From NCBI RefSeq assembly GCF_000003815.2, contig NC_049982.1, forward strand, positions 30,807,850 to 30,871,849: a stretch of DNA of 64,000 nucleotides, in the 5' to 3' direction. Below the pieces are notes generated by a model, which made no database searches, was not told the DNA's origin, and saw nothing but the letters and a program-made list of their open reading frames with translations. How positions within the stretch are numbered: position 1 is the stretch's first letter; each line of letters begins with the position of its first letter. The position numbers were made by a program, and so were the translations under genes. Positions 31,055 to 42,972 of this stretch are shown one piece after another. The stretch comes from Branchiostoma floridae. Lineage: Eukaryota; Chordata; Leptocardii; Amphioxiformes; Branchiostomatidae.

Positions 31055-34000
31055 ATGCCACAGCGAAGCAGTCCAGCGACCCTGAAACACCTGAGTATCG
31101 TCAGCATTGCCACCCACATGGACAACCTGTGGGCAGCTGACTATATCCACAACTACCTGGACCAGTATAACTTCTGGTACATAATCGGGCCGTTTGACAC
31201 TCTTCGTGAGTTACCGTTTTGAATGCTAGCTATAGAACATACAACTCCCTGGTACATTGGTTATTGGGTTATTGGGTGGGCCGACTTAACTCACTCTTTG
31301 CAGCCAGGGGCTGAATTGCAAGAAGCTTACAGTAAAGTGAAAATGAGTAATAATTGTAGCTATAACTAGTTCATGGTTCATGTTCAGACTGTTTTTCTTC
31401 CGTCTCAGGGGCCTTAAACTTTCATTTTTAGCTTTGTCAGAGCTTCTTATTGAAGTTTTGTCTCTCTTCTTTACATGTCACCAATGTGGGTGGCGCTTTT
31501 GCATACGCAAGTAATGAATCGAGATGAGTGGGGGATACAAACTTAGCCATGTTTTGGATTGTGTTCTCACATTCTCACTTACTCTACTGTCTGCCACTAT
31601 TAATAAGAAGAGTGCTAAGAAGAAAAGTATGGAAGCTAAACACACTACACTACCAGTGGACTAGTCCCATGCTGTAGTGACCTATGTGTGTGGCTCTAGG
31701 ACTACAAAACAGAGATGGGCACCAGACCAGACACATCACAATGATATATTTCATAACTTTACCTAGCTAGCCTTACCACTCATGCTATTCAACCCCTAAG
31801 CATAGGCAATTGTTTATGATATCAAACAAGGCTGTAACTGACACTGCTATATTTTCACATTTTGTATTCCCATCACAAATAGCTTCCCATTTGATCCAAG
31901 AGCTGATTGAGTTCTTGGTGCAGAAGAGACAGCTGGGCAGGCGGCACCTGCACCTGATGATCCACCAGCACCTGGAGAGTCTGCACCTGGGCAAGTGTAG
32001 CAGCTGCATGACAGATGCCATCATCAAGCTGGTGCAGATCAGATGCAAGGTGGGAAGGACATTCTCTACAAGTTTGTTTGTTTGATCCTTTGTTTATTCA
32101 TAAAAGCTCAAATCGCCCTACAGGCCGCTTTTCATTGAGGTCATGAGGGAAGAGACAAGAGTCAGACAAAGGACATAGCAAGGAGCCAAGGATACAGTTT
32201 ATATCATTTAAAATCCTCATGGGCCTTATAAGTTTGTATACCCAACTTACATAGTACAAAATACATAATAGTGAGAGCTGCTGCATGATTCGAGTCTGTT
32301 CATTTTGGTCATATCCGTTACTTTAACTTTTAAGAGTCTCTTAAAGGAAGCCAGAGTTGGGGCTGTGCGTATGTCCGGTGGTAGACTGTTCCAGATGGTG
32401 GGTCTGCGGTAGGCGATGGCCCTTCTGAAGGTTTCTCGCTGGGGTTTTGTGACATCAAGTTGATTGCTAATGTACTTTGCCTGGTTGTTCTTGTGCTTTC
32501 AACAAATAACGAGTATCTGTGGTTTGAAATTACTTTTTTCCATATGAGCGATCGCAATGATGTCACGATGACGTAGTGGTAGGCAAAAAGCAGGTGTTTG
32601 GAGAAAGATTAATCATCATGTACCCAGTAATTTGATCTACTAATTCAAATATAAACTTTTAATCCAATCTACTGACATCCTGGTAGGCATCAGCCGTCAA
32701 ATACCGCAGATATCAACAACAACAGTGATCGATCATACTTAATGTTCATTTACGGTGTCTGTTTAAGAAAAGGGTAAAAAAAAATACTAGTACAAGTGCA
32801 TCCAGTTGGATTAGCCTTGAAAGTTTATCAAAACTTTTACTGTTCTTCAGACAATTAGACATTAGTGTCTGTATCTTCAGGAGTGAGTGGGTGTGAGTGA
32901 TGCATTCCATGATGTTGTTAGATAAGTTCTTTCCAGATTAGATATGTGTATATATGGTACCTAAACGTAAAATCAGAAACAGGAACAGTAATTTTTTACA
33001 GGGAGGTTTAGGTACAGGTCTGGACCTGAATAACAATGACAATGTAAACTTTGGTTTTTATTGTGGACAGAGACATGAATAAACAGTGAACAGAATGTTA
33101 TTCAGGCTTCAAGTATCTGTGGATGCAGAGAACATGTGCTTTTAAAAGAGAATCTCAAAACAAAGATGATGCTGATTTCACTGTCTTTGCAAATATGTTA
33201 TGGAAAAGAATTCTCCTATATCCCACAAATATTATAATCTTTTTCCTGACACTGCTAAAATACATTTCAATAGAATTTGTTAATAATGGAAAAAGTCAAA
33301 AAGTTTTATACTTGACCTTAAGCCTATTCATGAATAGTAATACAATGATATCCAGTATGTTTACTCTGTATTGGTACACATCTCTTTTCCATTTAACACA
33401 GACAGTTTGTGTTTCTATGTCTTTCACAGAAGTTGAAGAAGCTGGACCTCTCCAGATGTAACCGCCTGACCTCCTACGCCATGTCCATGGCCCTGAGTTA
33501 CCTGCCCAAACTTGTCTACCTCAACCTGTACAGCACCAACTGTACTGACGAAGTCCTGGGGACCATCGGTGCCATCTGTGTCCACCTACGAGACCTCAAC
33601 ATCTGTAAGACTCACGTAACAGACAAGGGGATAGTTTCCCTGTGTGGGGGTGGTGATAGCGTTCGCGGGTGTAGAAAGCTGGTCAGTCTCGACGTCTCGT
33701 TCAGTCCAAAAGTGACCATCAAAGGGGTCAAACACGCTCTGAGACAACTGCCGAACCTACGACAGTTACTACACAACGACGTGTGTGACGCTTTGGTTGC
33801 TCTACACGAAGAAGCATTCAAGGAGGGGAAGACGGCGCCACCTTACCAGTTGCGTAGCGGAACGGTCAACGATTTCGTGGTCCCGGTTAGTTTCCTTGAG
33901 ATCGTCGATCTCGTTTGTCCCTACTTGGAGTACATCTTCGTACTTAACGAGAATCTTGAAGGTGAAGTGCTTCATCACATATCAAGGTTGACACGCCTAC

Positions 34001-34605
34001 GAAACCTCTCGGTATCGTGTACAGACTCTGTCGTGCCTTTCAGTGAAGGACTTGTGCCCCTCCTTAACAGTGTTGGCCATGGACTTGAAACCCTCACCCT
34101 GTATGGTTACGACGACATCGACGTCATTGCCATCGGTCAGTCTTGTCCGAACTTGCAGACCCTCACCCTCGAGAGCTGCCGTGGCTTCAAACTCAAACAT
34201 GCCCAAGCCGCTACGTCAACCACCTTGTTCGGCAACTTGAAATCTTTCAGGCTAGGGGTAGAGGTTATTTCTTCTACACACGACACGGCGGTACCTGAAA
34301 GTCTGAAGATTATCCTCGAAGATAGTCGTCAGATTGAGAATGTCGAGATCACAAACGTTGACGGATTCACCGATCAGTTGTTCAGGCACGTGTTGAGCCA
34401 CAACAGCTTTGCAAGGCTGCGAGAGTTTGCCCTGATTGATTGTAACAATGTCACGGGTGCAAGCATCTTCGAGCTGTTAGAAGGAAAGAACCGGCTTCAA
34501 AGACTGGTGCTGTTGAACTGTAAGGAAGTTATGAGGAGAGACTATGATATGATGATGAAGACTGTTGCAAGTCAGCACTTTCAACTGGAAATTACATGGA
34601 CGTAG
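31055..34605 (+). CDS. AMN1/ZYG11-like leucine-rich-repeat protein, 3 exons, 497 aa
   Basis: Exons are 31055-31205, 31883-32049 and 33430-34605 (phases 1 and 0, GT-AG). The start ATG sits in a good context (caccatgc). Residues 1-70 are helical and contain TLKHLSIVSIATHMDNL and LPSHLIQELIEFL-like stretches (PSHLIQELIEFL). This resembles the N-terminus of ZYG11/ZER1-type substrate receptors of Cullin-2 ligases, although the BC-box cysteine is replaced by Ser. From about residue 80 cysteine-type LRRs follow (LESLHLGKCSSC, LKKLDLSRCNRLTS, LVYLNLYSTNCTD, LRDLNICKTHVTD, LETLTLYGYDDID, LQTLTLESCRGF), giving a solenoid of about 12 repeats. There is no signal peptide or membrane span, so it is probably cytosolic. 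A role as a ubiquitin-ligase adaptor is an inference from the repeat type. The large last exon has higher GC content than the surrounding DNA. Confidence 0.8.
32290..32570 (-). mobile_element. LINE ORF2 C-terminal fragment in LRR-gene intron 2
   Basis: The minus strand encodes WNSLPPDIRTAPTLASFK followed by RLLK. This is the characteristic last segment of many Jockey/CR1-type ORF2 proteins. Upstream parts are absent or frameshifted, so it is a dead 3' fragment. Confidence 0.7.
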
Positions 34606-35265
34606 ATTTTTTGGCAATACCTCAGGAGCGGGGCCTGGACATAGAATTTTTGGCAACACCTCCAAAATTTTTTTATGACACAACAAAACATACATTCAGT
34701 TTGTCTAAGATACATTTATCATGTAAATTCATTCCAAAGATAATTACATCATTTTGGATATCATTCTATCACTTAGCTTGCAAAGCAAAATTTTGTCTTT
34801 TGATATAAACTACATATATCTTGTACAGTTAAACAGATGGTTACATTATTTGGATATTATTCCATCTATGACTTTTAGCTGCAAATGCAAAATTTTGATG
34901 TTATACCATCTTTGTGAAAAAGACAATAGAGAAAGATAAAGCCAAAAGCTATTAAAAGAAAGATGATACTTTATTAATTTTGAATGATTCTGTACAGCCC
35001 AACTTGCCCTTTCCATGTACAGTATGTATTGAACTATTGTGAAGAACAACTCACTGTGCTAAGATGTTGTACCTATAAAAAGAGGAGTACCTTCCGTGAA
35101 GGTGTTTCCATACCAAGGCTGACTGCAGCTTTTTAATTTATTTACTGCGCGTGGTTTGATATTACATCATGAAAACAATGTTGGATTTTAAATAATTCTT
35201 AAATTGAAAGGCAAAAATATGTATGTCGTTCTGAAGAGATCTGAGAAAGGAGGGTAGTGTTTTTA

Positions 35266-35271
35266 AATAAA
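35266..35271 (+). promoter_or_regulatory. Candidate poly(A) signal of the LRR gene
   Basis: An AATAAA lies about 660 bases after the LRR-gene stop, in AT-rich sequence, and is followed by tgtttgaaagctttttgcg-like T/G-rich DNA. Earlier weak hexamers may compete. Confidence 0.35.
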
Positions 35272-35847
35272 ACATGCTGTTTGAAAGCTTTTGCGTTTAT
35301 TTCTTGATAAGATAAAACATAAGTATTTTTTAACTGAAAGAAAAGGTAATGGACATGTAGCTGATTTGAAGAAAGAAATAACATGGAAGTGGGGCAACCT
35401 GAAAAGTTGATGGCGCAACCTGCAACCTGGCCATGGCTGTAAAAGGTATTTCGAGCATCTTTAGTTAGTGATCAAATTCAAATCATACGGCCTGTATTTC
35501 ACACAACACTACTTTTTTGGTCAGTTTCTTGATACGCTATTGTGCCAATGTGTACGATATCAGTATTATACTACGGTTGAACATATTCAGTGCCTGATGC
35601 ATTTCAGCTTAACGTTGCTAGATTGTATATGTTGGATCACCTTCGCTGAAATTCTCGATAGAGAGAGATAGAGGAAAAGAGAATCCTATAGTGTATCTAC
35701 CGACCCCATTTTTGGACGGACATTTGAAACACAAAGTTGTTTTGCTAGGCCTTAGCATGACCAAAGGCGTTTGAACCCTCGACCTCCTAGATCACACTTC
35801 CCCCAATGCAACGCCAACCGAATTCTCCAAATACTGTAAGCAAAAAA

Positions 35848-36304
35848 AAAAAAGCGGAACTCGCTGCTTCCGATGACTCAGCAGTTCCTCATTTCTCCCG
35901 AGACAAATACCCACTGACAAATGGGAATCCCCCAAGACAAACAAAATCCTAAAGATGAATAAAAATCCCCTTATGCCAGTACAGCTTACGCATTCCGATC
36001 ACACATGTAACGTTAATAAAATGGCATGTAGAAAAGTATTAGAAATTGCCGTGGGGAACTGCATGCAAAACCGTATGTAAAGTGATATACACTATAGACA
36101 CTATTAGTCGAAATTTTCTCAAAACTAAGAAATGCATAGCACACCATGAAGGGTCACTGAGTATATTGTGACATCATTAAGGGGAATCCCTTGACACACC
36201 GTGCAAAAAGCGGAACTGTTCCTTGTTTCGCTCGATGAGTCACTTCTTCCCCCAAGACATACTTACGCAAAACAACATTTTAGAAGCAGAAAATATCTGG
36301 AACC
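35848..36304 (+). promoter_or_regulatory. Upstream region of the receptor gene with paired kappaB-like and AP-1-like sites
   Basis: Two related modules are visible. Module 1 has gcggaact, TGACTCA (35874-35880) and GGGAATCCCC (35923-35932), followed by ccaagacaaac. Module 2 has GGGGAATCCC (36181-36190), gcggaact, TGAGTCA (36236-36242) and ccaagacatac. The decamers fit the NF-kappaB consensus GGGRNNYYCC, and the heptamers fit AP-1. Both modules lie within 460 bases of the start codon at 36305. Function is inferred; the transcription start is not known. Confidence 0.5.
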
Positions 36305-39300
36305 ATGCGCGCCGGGCCAGTACTTCTTCTGTGGGTCTGCTTCGCCGTAGCTACACACGTAGCGGTTACCGGCACTACACTTATAGCTTCAGCCGCAAGC
36401 TGTACGGAGAGGGCAACAAATGTCTACAATGTCACGGGGCCAGCTACCGACTGCTCCCGAAGAAATTTCTCCGCCGTACCGACCAATATTTCGTCCGCCG
36501 CCGTAGTCTTGGACCTGACTTACAACCGACTGAGCTTCGTAAACCGGGAGAGTTTCAAAGGTCTCGCCCAGCTAAAGGTACTGAATTTATCTTATAACCA
36601 GATAAGCACAATAGGGCAAGATTCTTTTTCGGAACTGCCTGAACTTTACGAACTCTATCTTGACCACAACGGCATATCGTCAATAGCAAGCGACTTTTTC
36701 CAGCGGCCGTCTAGGATAGAAAATCTTGACCTCTCTTTCAATCGCATCGCCCACATTGGAGACTCTGCCTTCGATGACCTTGGTGTAACCTTGAAACAGC
36801 TTGCACTAGGGCACAATTACCTCGGCAGATTGTTTTCCATCGAAAAATCCATCGGAATATTTCAACAACTCACAAACCTCACACACCTTGATCTAAGCAA
36901 CAATGGGATATATGATTTTAGGTCAGACGCATTCCGATCTCAGTCAAACATCCGGTCTTTGAATTTGGCAGGAAATGGTCTTCGTGATAGTGGCCTTTTT
37001 ACTGAAGAACATAATCACTCGAGCTCGGGTGAATACGTGCTGCCAGTATCAGTGTTTCGCAGTTTGTCAAGTCTGAATTCTTTACAAATCAGTCACAACA
37101 GCCTTCGGCTTTGTTGTGAGGCATACAGAGGGTTAACAAGTTTAGAACGTTTAGATTTACGGTCCAATGCTATTCCGAATGTTGAGCCTGAAAACATAAC
37201 GAGGGTTTTGCCAAATCTGAATGAATTGTATCTCAGGGGAAACCCCTTTGACTGTAGCTGCAGGGCTGAGTCATTCTTTAGGTGGGCGGCTGACTCATTT
37301 GTTGACACGGACTTTGTAAACTGGACTTGTCAACAACCAACGTCGGTGGCAGAGGCAAAAGTTGCTGAGTTGGACATCCGTGAATGCGGTCAAGACATTA
37401 AGTCTAATGCATCGTCGATACACATTGCATTCTTGATGATAGGTTGTATTTCTGCTATCGGGTTAGCACTAGTGGCTATGTTTGTCCTATGTCGATGCGG
37501 AAGACTGAGAGCTAAATTTTCAGCGTTCGAAAACATTGGACTTGAAGAGTGTCAGTACGATGCCTTCGTCAGCTACAGTTCGGACGACTCTGAGTGGGTT
37601 CATCGCAAACTAGTTCCACGTCTAGATTCGCTTAATATTCAGTCTTGCATCGCTGATCGTGATTTTACGCCTGGCATACCAATACTGGAAAACATCATAC
37701 ACAGCATCGAACAGAGTCGGCAAGTTGTCATTGTGGTGTCAAGAAATTTTCTACGTAGCGATTGGTGCAAGATCGAATTGCACATGGCCGAGCAAAAGTA
37801 TTTCTCTAGTAGTGAGAAATACGTCATCCCGATTTTACTAGAGGAAATACCCATTCAGATGATGTCAAAGAGTCTGCGATATCTGCTAGCAACGAAAACG
37901 TACCTGGAATGGAAAGATGGAAGAAAACAAGAGGACCTGTTTTGGCGTAGACTTGGGGCAGCGGTAAAGTCGAGCTTGCCTCTCAAAAGGACCAACAACA
38001 ACGACGCCATTGACATGGAAGAGGAAGAACTCGTCACAACCAAATCTCTGGCCCAGTCGTCAAGCCCAATAAAGTTTCGGCTATCTGATGACACGAACAA
38101 TGAAGTCGACGTTGAGCCAGAAACACAATGCGACCATGAAACAAGCGCTAGCGTTAGTTTGAATGTTTTGCCTAAGCAACAGACGAACGACCACGACCAT
38201 ACAACGGACACTACAAGTGTTGATGACGGCTCTTACATTGACGACTGTCCACCCTCCGATTGTCAGACTGTTTCCAGTTCCGAAGACCACGTAGACAACC
38301 CAGTAGTAGAAGATATCGAGCCAACGAAGACGAGGAGGCAAGCTCTCGCGACATTCTTCACTGGCATGATTGAAAAGGGTCGCCATGTGTTTTTCACAAC
38401 GTTGTTTCGTTTTAAGTACACAAAAACGTCGTCTTTCCATCAAAAAGTATCGAAGAACGCTTCGGCAACAGAGCTGTTCTTACCAAAAGTTCTCCAAGAA
38501 TCGTACACAGAGGAACAAGCCCATGTAACGTGTTGCCACGAGGAGCCAATCTACCAAAACTCGTGGTTTCTCTACCATGCGATCAGGACGCGAAGAAAGG
38601 AACCACTTCCGCCTGTCCCTGATGAGCAAGCTGATGACAGCATTTCAGAACAACAGACAACCGTAGTCCACATGGCCGCCATTGAGCATTCTCAGTCCCC
38701 AGCACCGATGGAAATAGCTTACTATCAAAGGAGCCTTACACCGTACCAAGAACATGTGGAAGAAGAACTCCAAGTGATGCAACAGCCGCGCCTCAATGTC
38801 AACGTTGTTACTTCATCCCTTGCGACTGGCATCTTTGACTCAAAGGGTGGTCATCTGGTCATCGGAGGCACAGGCGTTGGGCTCTTCATCCCACCAGGTG
38901 CGATCAGAGATAGCACAGAACAACAAATCACCATCGCCATCAGCACGGAAGAGTGCGACAAGCCGACTCTGACGGAGAGGCAGGCTAGGATAAGCTCCGT
39001 GATCAAATGCAGCCCACACGGCATCACTTTCGATAAAAGCGTAGCCTTATCCTTTCCGCACTCAGGAGAATTCTGCAATAGCAAGATCATACATCCTCTC
39101 ATAACGAACACATGCAGAGGACAACAGGCCGTATACGAGGATATGAAGAAAGACCGCGGTGCTCACGCCATAGTAAGGAAGGCAGACTGTGTGGTGTTTC
39201 TTGACCACTTCACGGGCGTCACCCTAGTAGAGGAAAGCCCTTGTCCTGATGAGGGTGCAAAAGGGGAGAGCGACAACAACGACAGTGCTGAAAAACCTGT

Positions 39301-42300
39301 ATACGCCATCCCCTTCTGGACCCTCACCTCCAGCGGTGACGTTGTGGTGCGTGTGAGGCTTTGCCAGAAAAGGGACGACGCCAAACAGGTATGTAGCTCC
39401 ATTTTTAAAAGAAATAATGATCATTGACTCCCCCATGCACTGTAACCTTGTGTAGCATTCGTCCGTTTGATTCTAGTGCTTTGAAGATCACAATTTCCTT
39501 GTTGTTGGCAGGGTCAGTTAACGTTGTGAGTCAGTTGTCCAATTCTTGGAAGCCAGTCAATGTCAAAGTTTCTAGACATGTTTGGCGGTTTCTGCCTCTG
39601 TTTTAGCTATTGACTCTAATCAGGTTCTAAAATCAGTATATATGCACCTAAGTATGATAAGTTCGATTAGTTGAAATGACGGCAATTGCTGTCAATATTC
39701 AGTCATCATTGATAAGCTCTTCAAACTTTTGAGTGCATATGTGCAGCGACAGGAATTGTGGGTAATATGTCAAAGTTGAAGGACCCTGCGACGTAAACAA
39801 AGCACGTCTTCACATTGTTACTCAAATTGAGCCAATGGTGGAGTCACTGCACTTGGGGGACCGTTGCGGCACTGCGGGGTTCGTAGATGACTTAAAGAAT
39901 TTCAGAGATAAAAAACGAATGTTCTTACGTTTTTTGTCATTTTCTTTGTTGCCCTCTAAGACGTAAATTTACGTAATACGCAATATCTAAATTTTACAAA
40001 AATCGACGAAAATATACACCAAAACAGTGCTGCAGTGAACCTACCCCGCAGTGCCGCACCGATGCCCAAAATGCAGTGAGACGCCAGCTTAACCAAGAAA
40101 AATCCAAAAATCTGTCTATCATTCGTCTCGAGTACCAGTATTTTAATTTACTGCAACTCTTCTCAGATTGCCTACGAGGAGGAGCGAGCCTGTGGAAGCA
40201 GACCGTGTGACGGACCTCCCGTAACGCTGTACGTGCCGGTGAAGGGCGGCACAAAAGCTCGGGTACAAGTCGTGATGGACAATATAAGACAAGGGTGGGC
40301 AAGCGTCGACGGGCTGGAAAAAGTGAGTACATGAAGACACGGCTATCTCATCTTTTTGTGAACTGATACAATAAGCTGATACCCGATTTGAATAGCACAT
40401 GCGCAGTTCGTCACGTACGTCAACGAGCTGCAAATACCCCCGTTGTATTGCGCGAAAATCGATCGGACGACGAGTCGGCGAGTTGTATATGACATTTTCC
40501 GCAGTAATATGTCCATTGTTTTCTTGAACAGTGCGCAATTTTTAATGATCGTCGCGATTTTTAGGAGTCGGTTGATGCTCACTGTGCAACGAAACTTGTT
40601 CTAGTCGCCGGTGATCTTTGAGGTCGCAGAACTGGCGATCTTTGAAATGTCGGGCGACTATAGACCGACTTATTGATCATAGGTCGCAAATCGGATTGCA
40701 TACACCCGTCTGTCGGTCGAGTTTCGCCCGACTCCCGATTGTTCGCAAATGTAGAATTTCTTTGACCTGACGTGTAATTCTGTCTTTATTCTTATGGCAT
40801 AAGTTATGCTGATGTTTTCTTTTAACAGGTTACCGACTGTCGCAGGATTTTCACCGATGACGAGGTACAACAATGCAGCTTCTTACTGGAGAGAAGCAGT
40901 GATGGCGTACACAACTCCAACAGGTTCCGATGTCGTCTTCATATCATCCCAGTGGGAAACGAGGGAGATGCGCAAACCGTCTACGTGTCAGTCCTCACAG
41001 ACGAGGTAAGTGGAAAGTGACAATAGACCTTTTTTCCAGTTACGGAGGCCATGTTGGATTTCCTGAGGTTATCTGGGATCATGTGCCAAAACGAGGCTGT
41101 TGTTGGTCATTCTCATATGTCTATGTAGCATGCATTGCAGACATAAGTATGCCCCATGAAATCTAACATGGCTGCTGTAACTGTAAATAGGTCTAATGGC
41201 TATTGTTTGCACCCACGTGACTATGACGTAAGCGTTGTCCGCCATGATGGATTATTAAACCATCATGAGATGAATTTTAATGTATTACAAGGCTAGACAC
41301 TTCATTATACTTGTTACACTATATATAACGTGTTCCAATAAACATTTGTAGGTCTTTCACTTTGAGACCCAACCACGAGGTAAGTGGCAAATAATGGCAT
41401 AAGTAGACCAGTGTTCCACGGCCTCATACTTTCACAAAATGTTGATACAATCAAGGCCCTCGTTTGCATAAAGTCATTATCCGATCATCTCTTCCACCGA
41501 AACAACAGAAATAGGCGATTGTTTCTTAAGACAGCCTATACCAACATTTTGTCATCATTTATGCAAATGAGGTATTCATTTGCTTATATCCAACAATGTT
41601 TACTCTTACGTAACTCTAATGCCGGCCACAGTTATGACTTTCCCGTCATTTATCACTAAGGAATCATAGAATTTTGTCATTAGTCATGTAAGTTATCTTT
41701 TATTTATAAAGGATGGATGAATGGCGACCTTTATTGTAAATTTTTGCCCAACAAAAATAAGTACAGGTCACAGCATAGACAAAATATGCTTGTAAAAGTA
41801 TCATAGATTTACTCTAGCACAGAGGTTCGGCTTTTTATCACTTCTAATAAGTAATAGGGAAATGTAAGACTGTATTGGTTTGATAATCTTCGGTTTATCC
41901 AAACGCAAGAATAATACCATTTTTTTTTCAGTTTTACTCATTGTAATATAGAGAATTGTCCTAGCACTTTATTCTTACACTAACTGAGCAATCTGCTTCA
42001 GCCCCCACCACCTCAAAAACAAGACTTCACAGCCACAGCCAAGAGGCCACCATGCCTGCCAGCGTGGGCGAGGGAGGAGCTCTGTCGGCTTTTGGACCCA
42101 AGCAATCCGAAGGGTAACGACTGGAGAATGCTCTCCTTTGAGTTACATTTGCAACTTGACTTCAATGACATCCAGCTGTTTCAAGAACACAGCGACAAGA
42201 GGAGTCCAACCTTCCAGATCCTCAGTCTATTTGAGCTGGATTACGGACATCTACCCCAGGTTAGTTCTTATCACAGTCCTTTCCACACCATATGGAGTGC

Positions 42301-42346
42301 ATGGCGGCGCCAATCACCGTTCTCATAGCCCTTGTGCAACACAGCT

Positions 42347-42377
<31 letters not shown>

Positions 42378-42880
42378 GGGTTGTAGTCCACTGGTTAACA
42401 ATGCGTTCGCATGGCCATGTCATTACATTTCCCATATGTTCTGAGAGCAGGGTGGATGGGTGAACAGTGTATGTGCTATTCTATGATTCTAAAAAACCAC
42501 TGAGTGACCGACAGCATGCAAAGAGAGCACTCTACCACACATATACGTACTTTTCCAGAATTTTCCAGAATTTGGGCAAAGTTAGGAGGGTTGGGGTCTG
42601 CCCCCCCTAAAAAGGGCACCCATTTTTTTTTCGGGGTAATAAAGCAAAAACTTTAAAGAGAGGGATATACCTTTGATAAAAGGGGAAAAACTGCCCGCAG
42701 AAACTATCTTAATCGCGGGGGTTTTGACATTCCTCCCAAGCAGGGCACGATATCTTTTGCAAAAACAAAACTATCTATCTAGTATCTATTCGTCTCTCCC
42801 TCTCTCTCTCTACACGCACACACGCACACACACACACGCACACACGCACACACGCACAGACACACACACATGCACACACA

Positions 42881-42972
<92 letters not shown>

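Noticed and set aside
38081-38443. Minus-strand open frame of 120 codons opposite the receptor
   Set aside because: It is an antisense shadow of the linker-coding region with no recognisable features.
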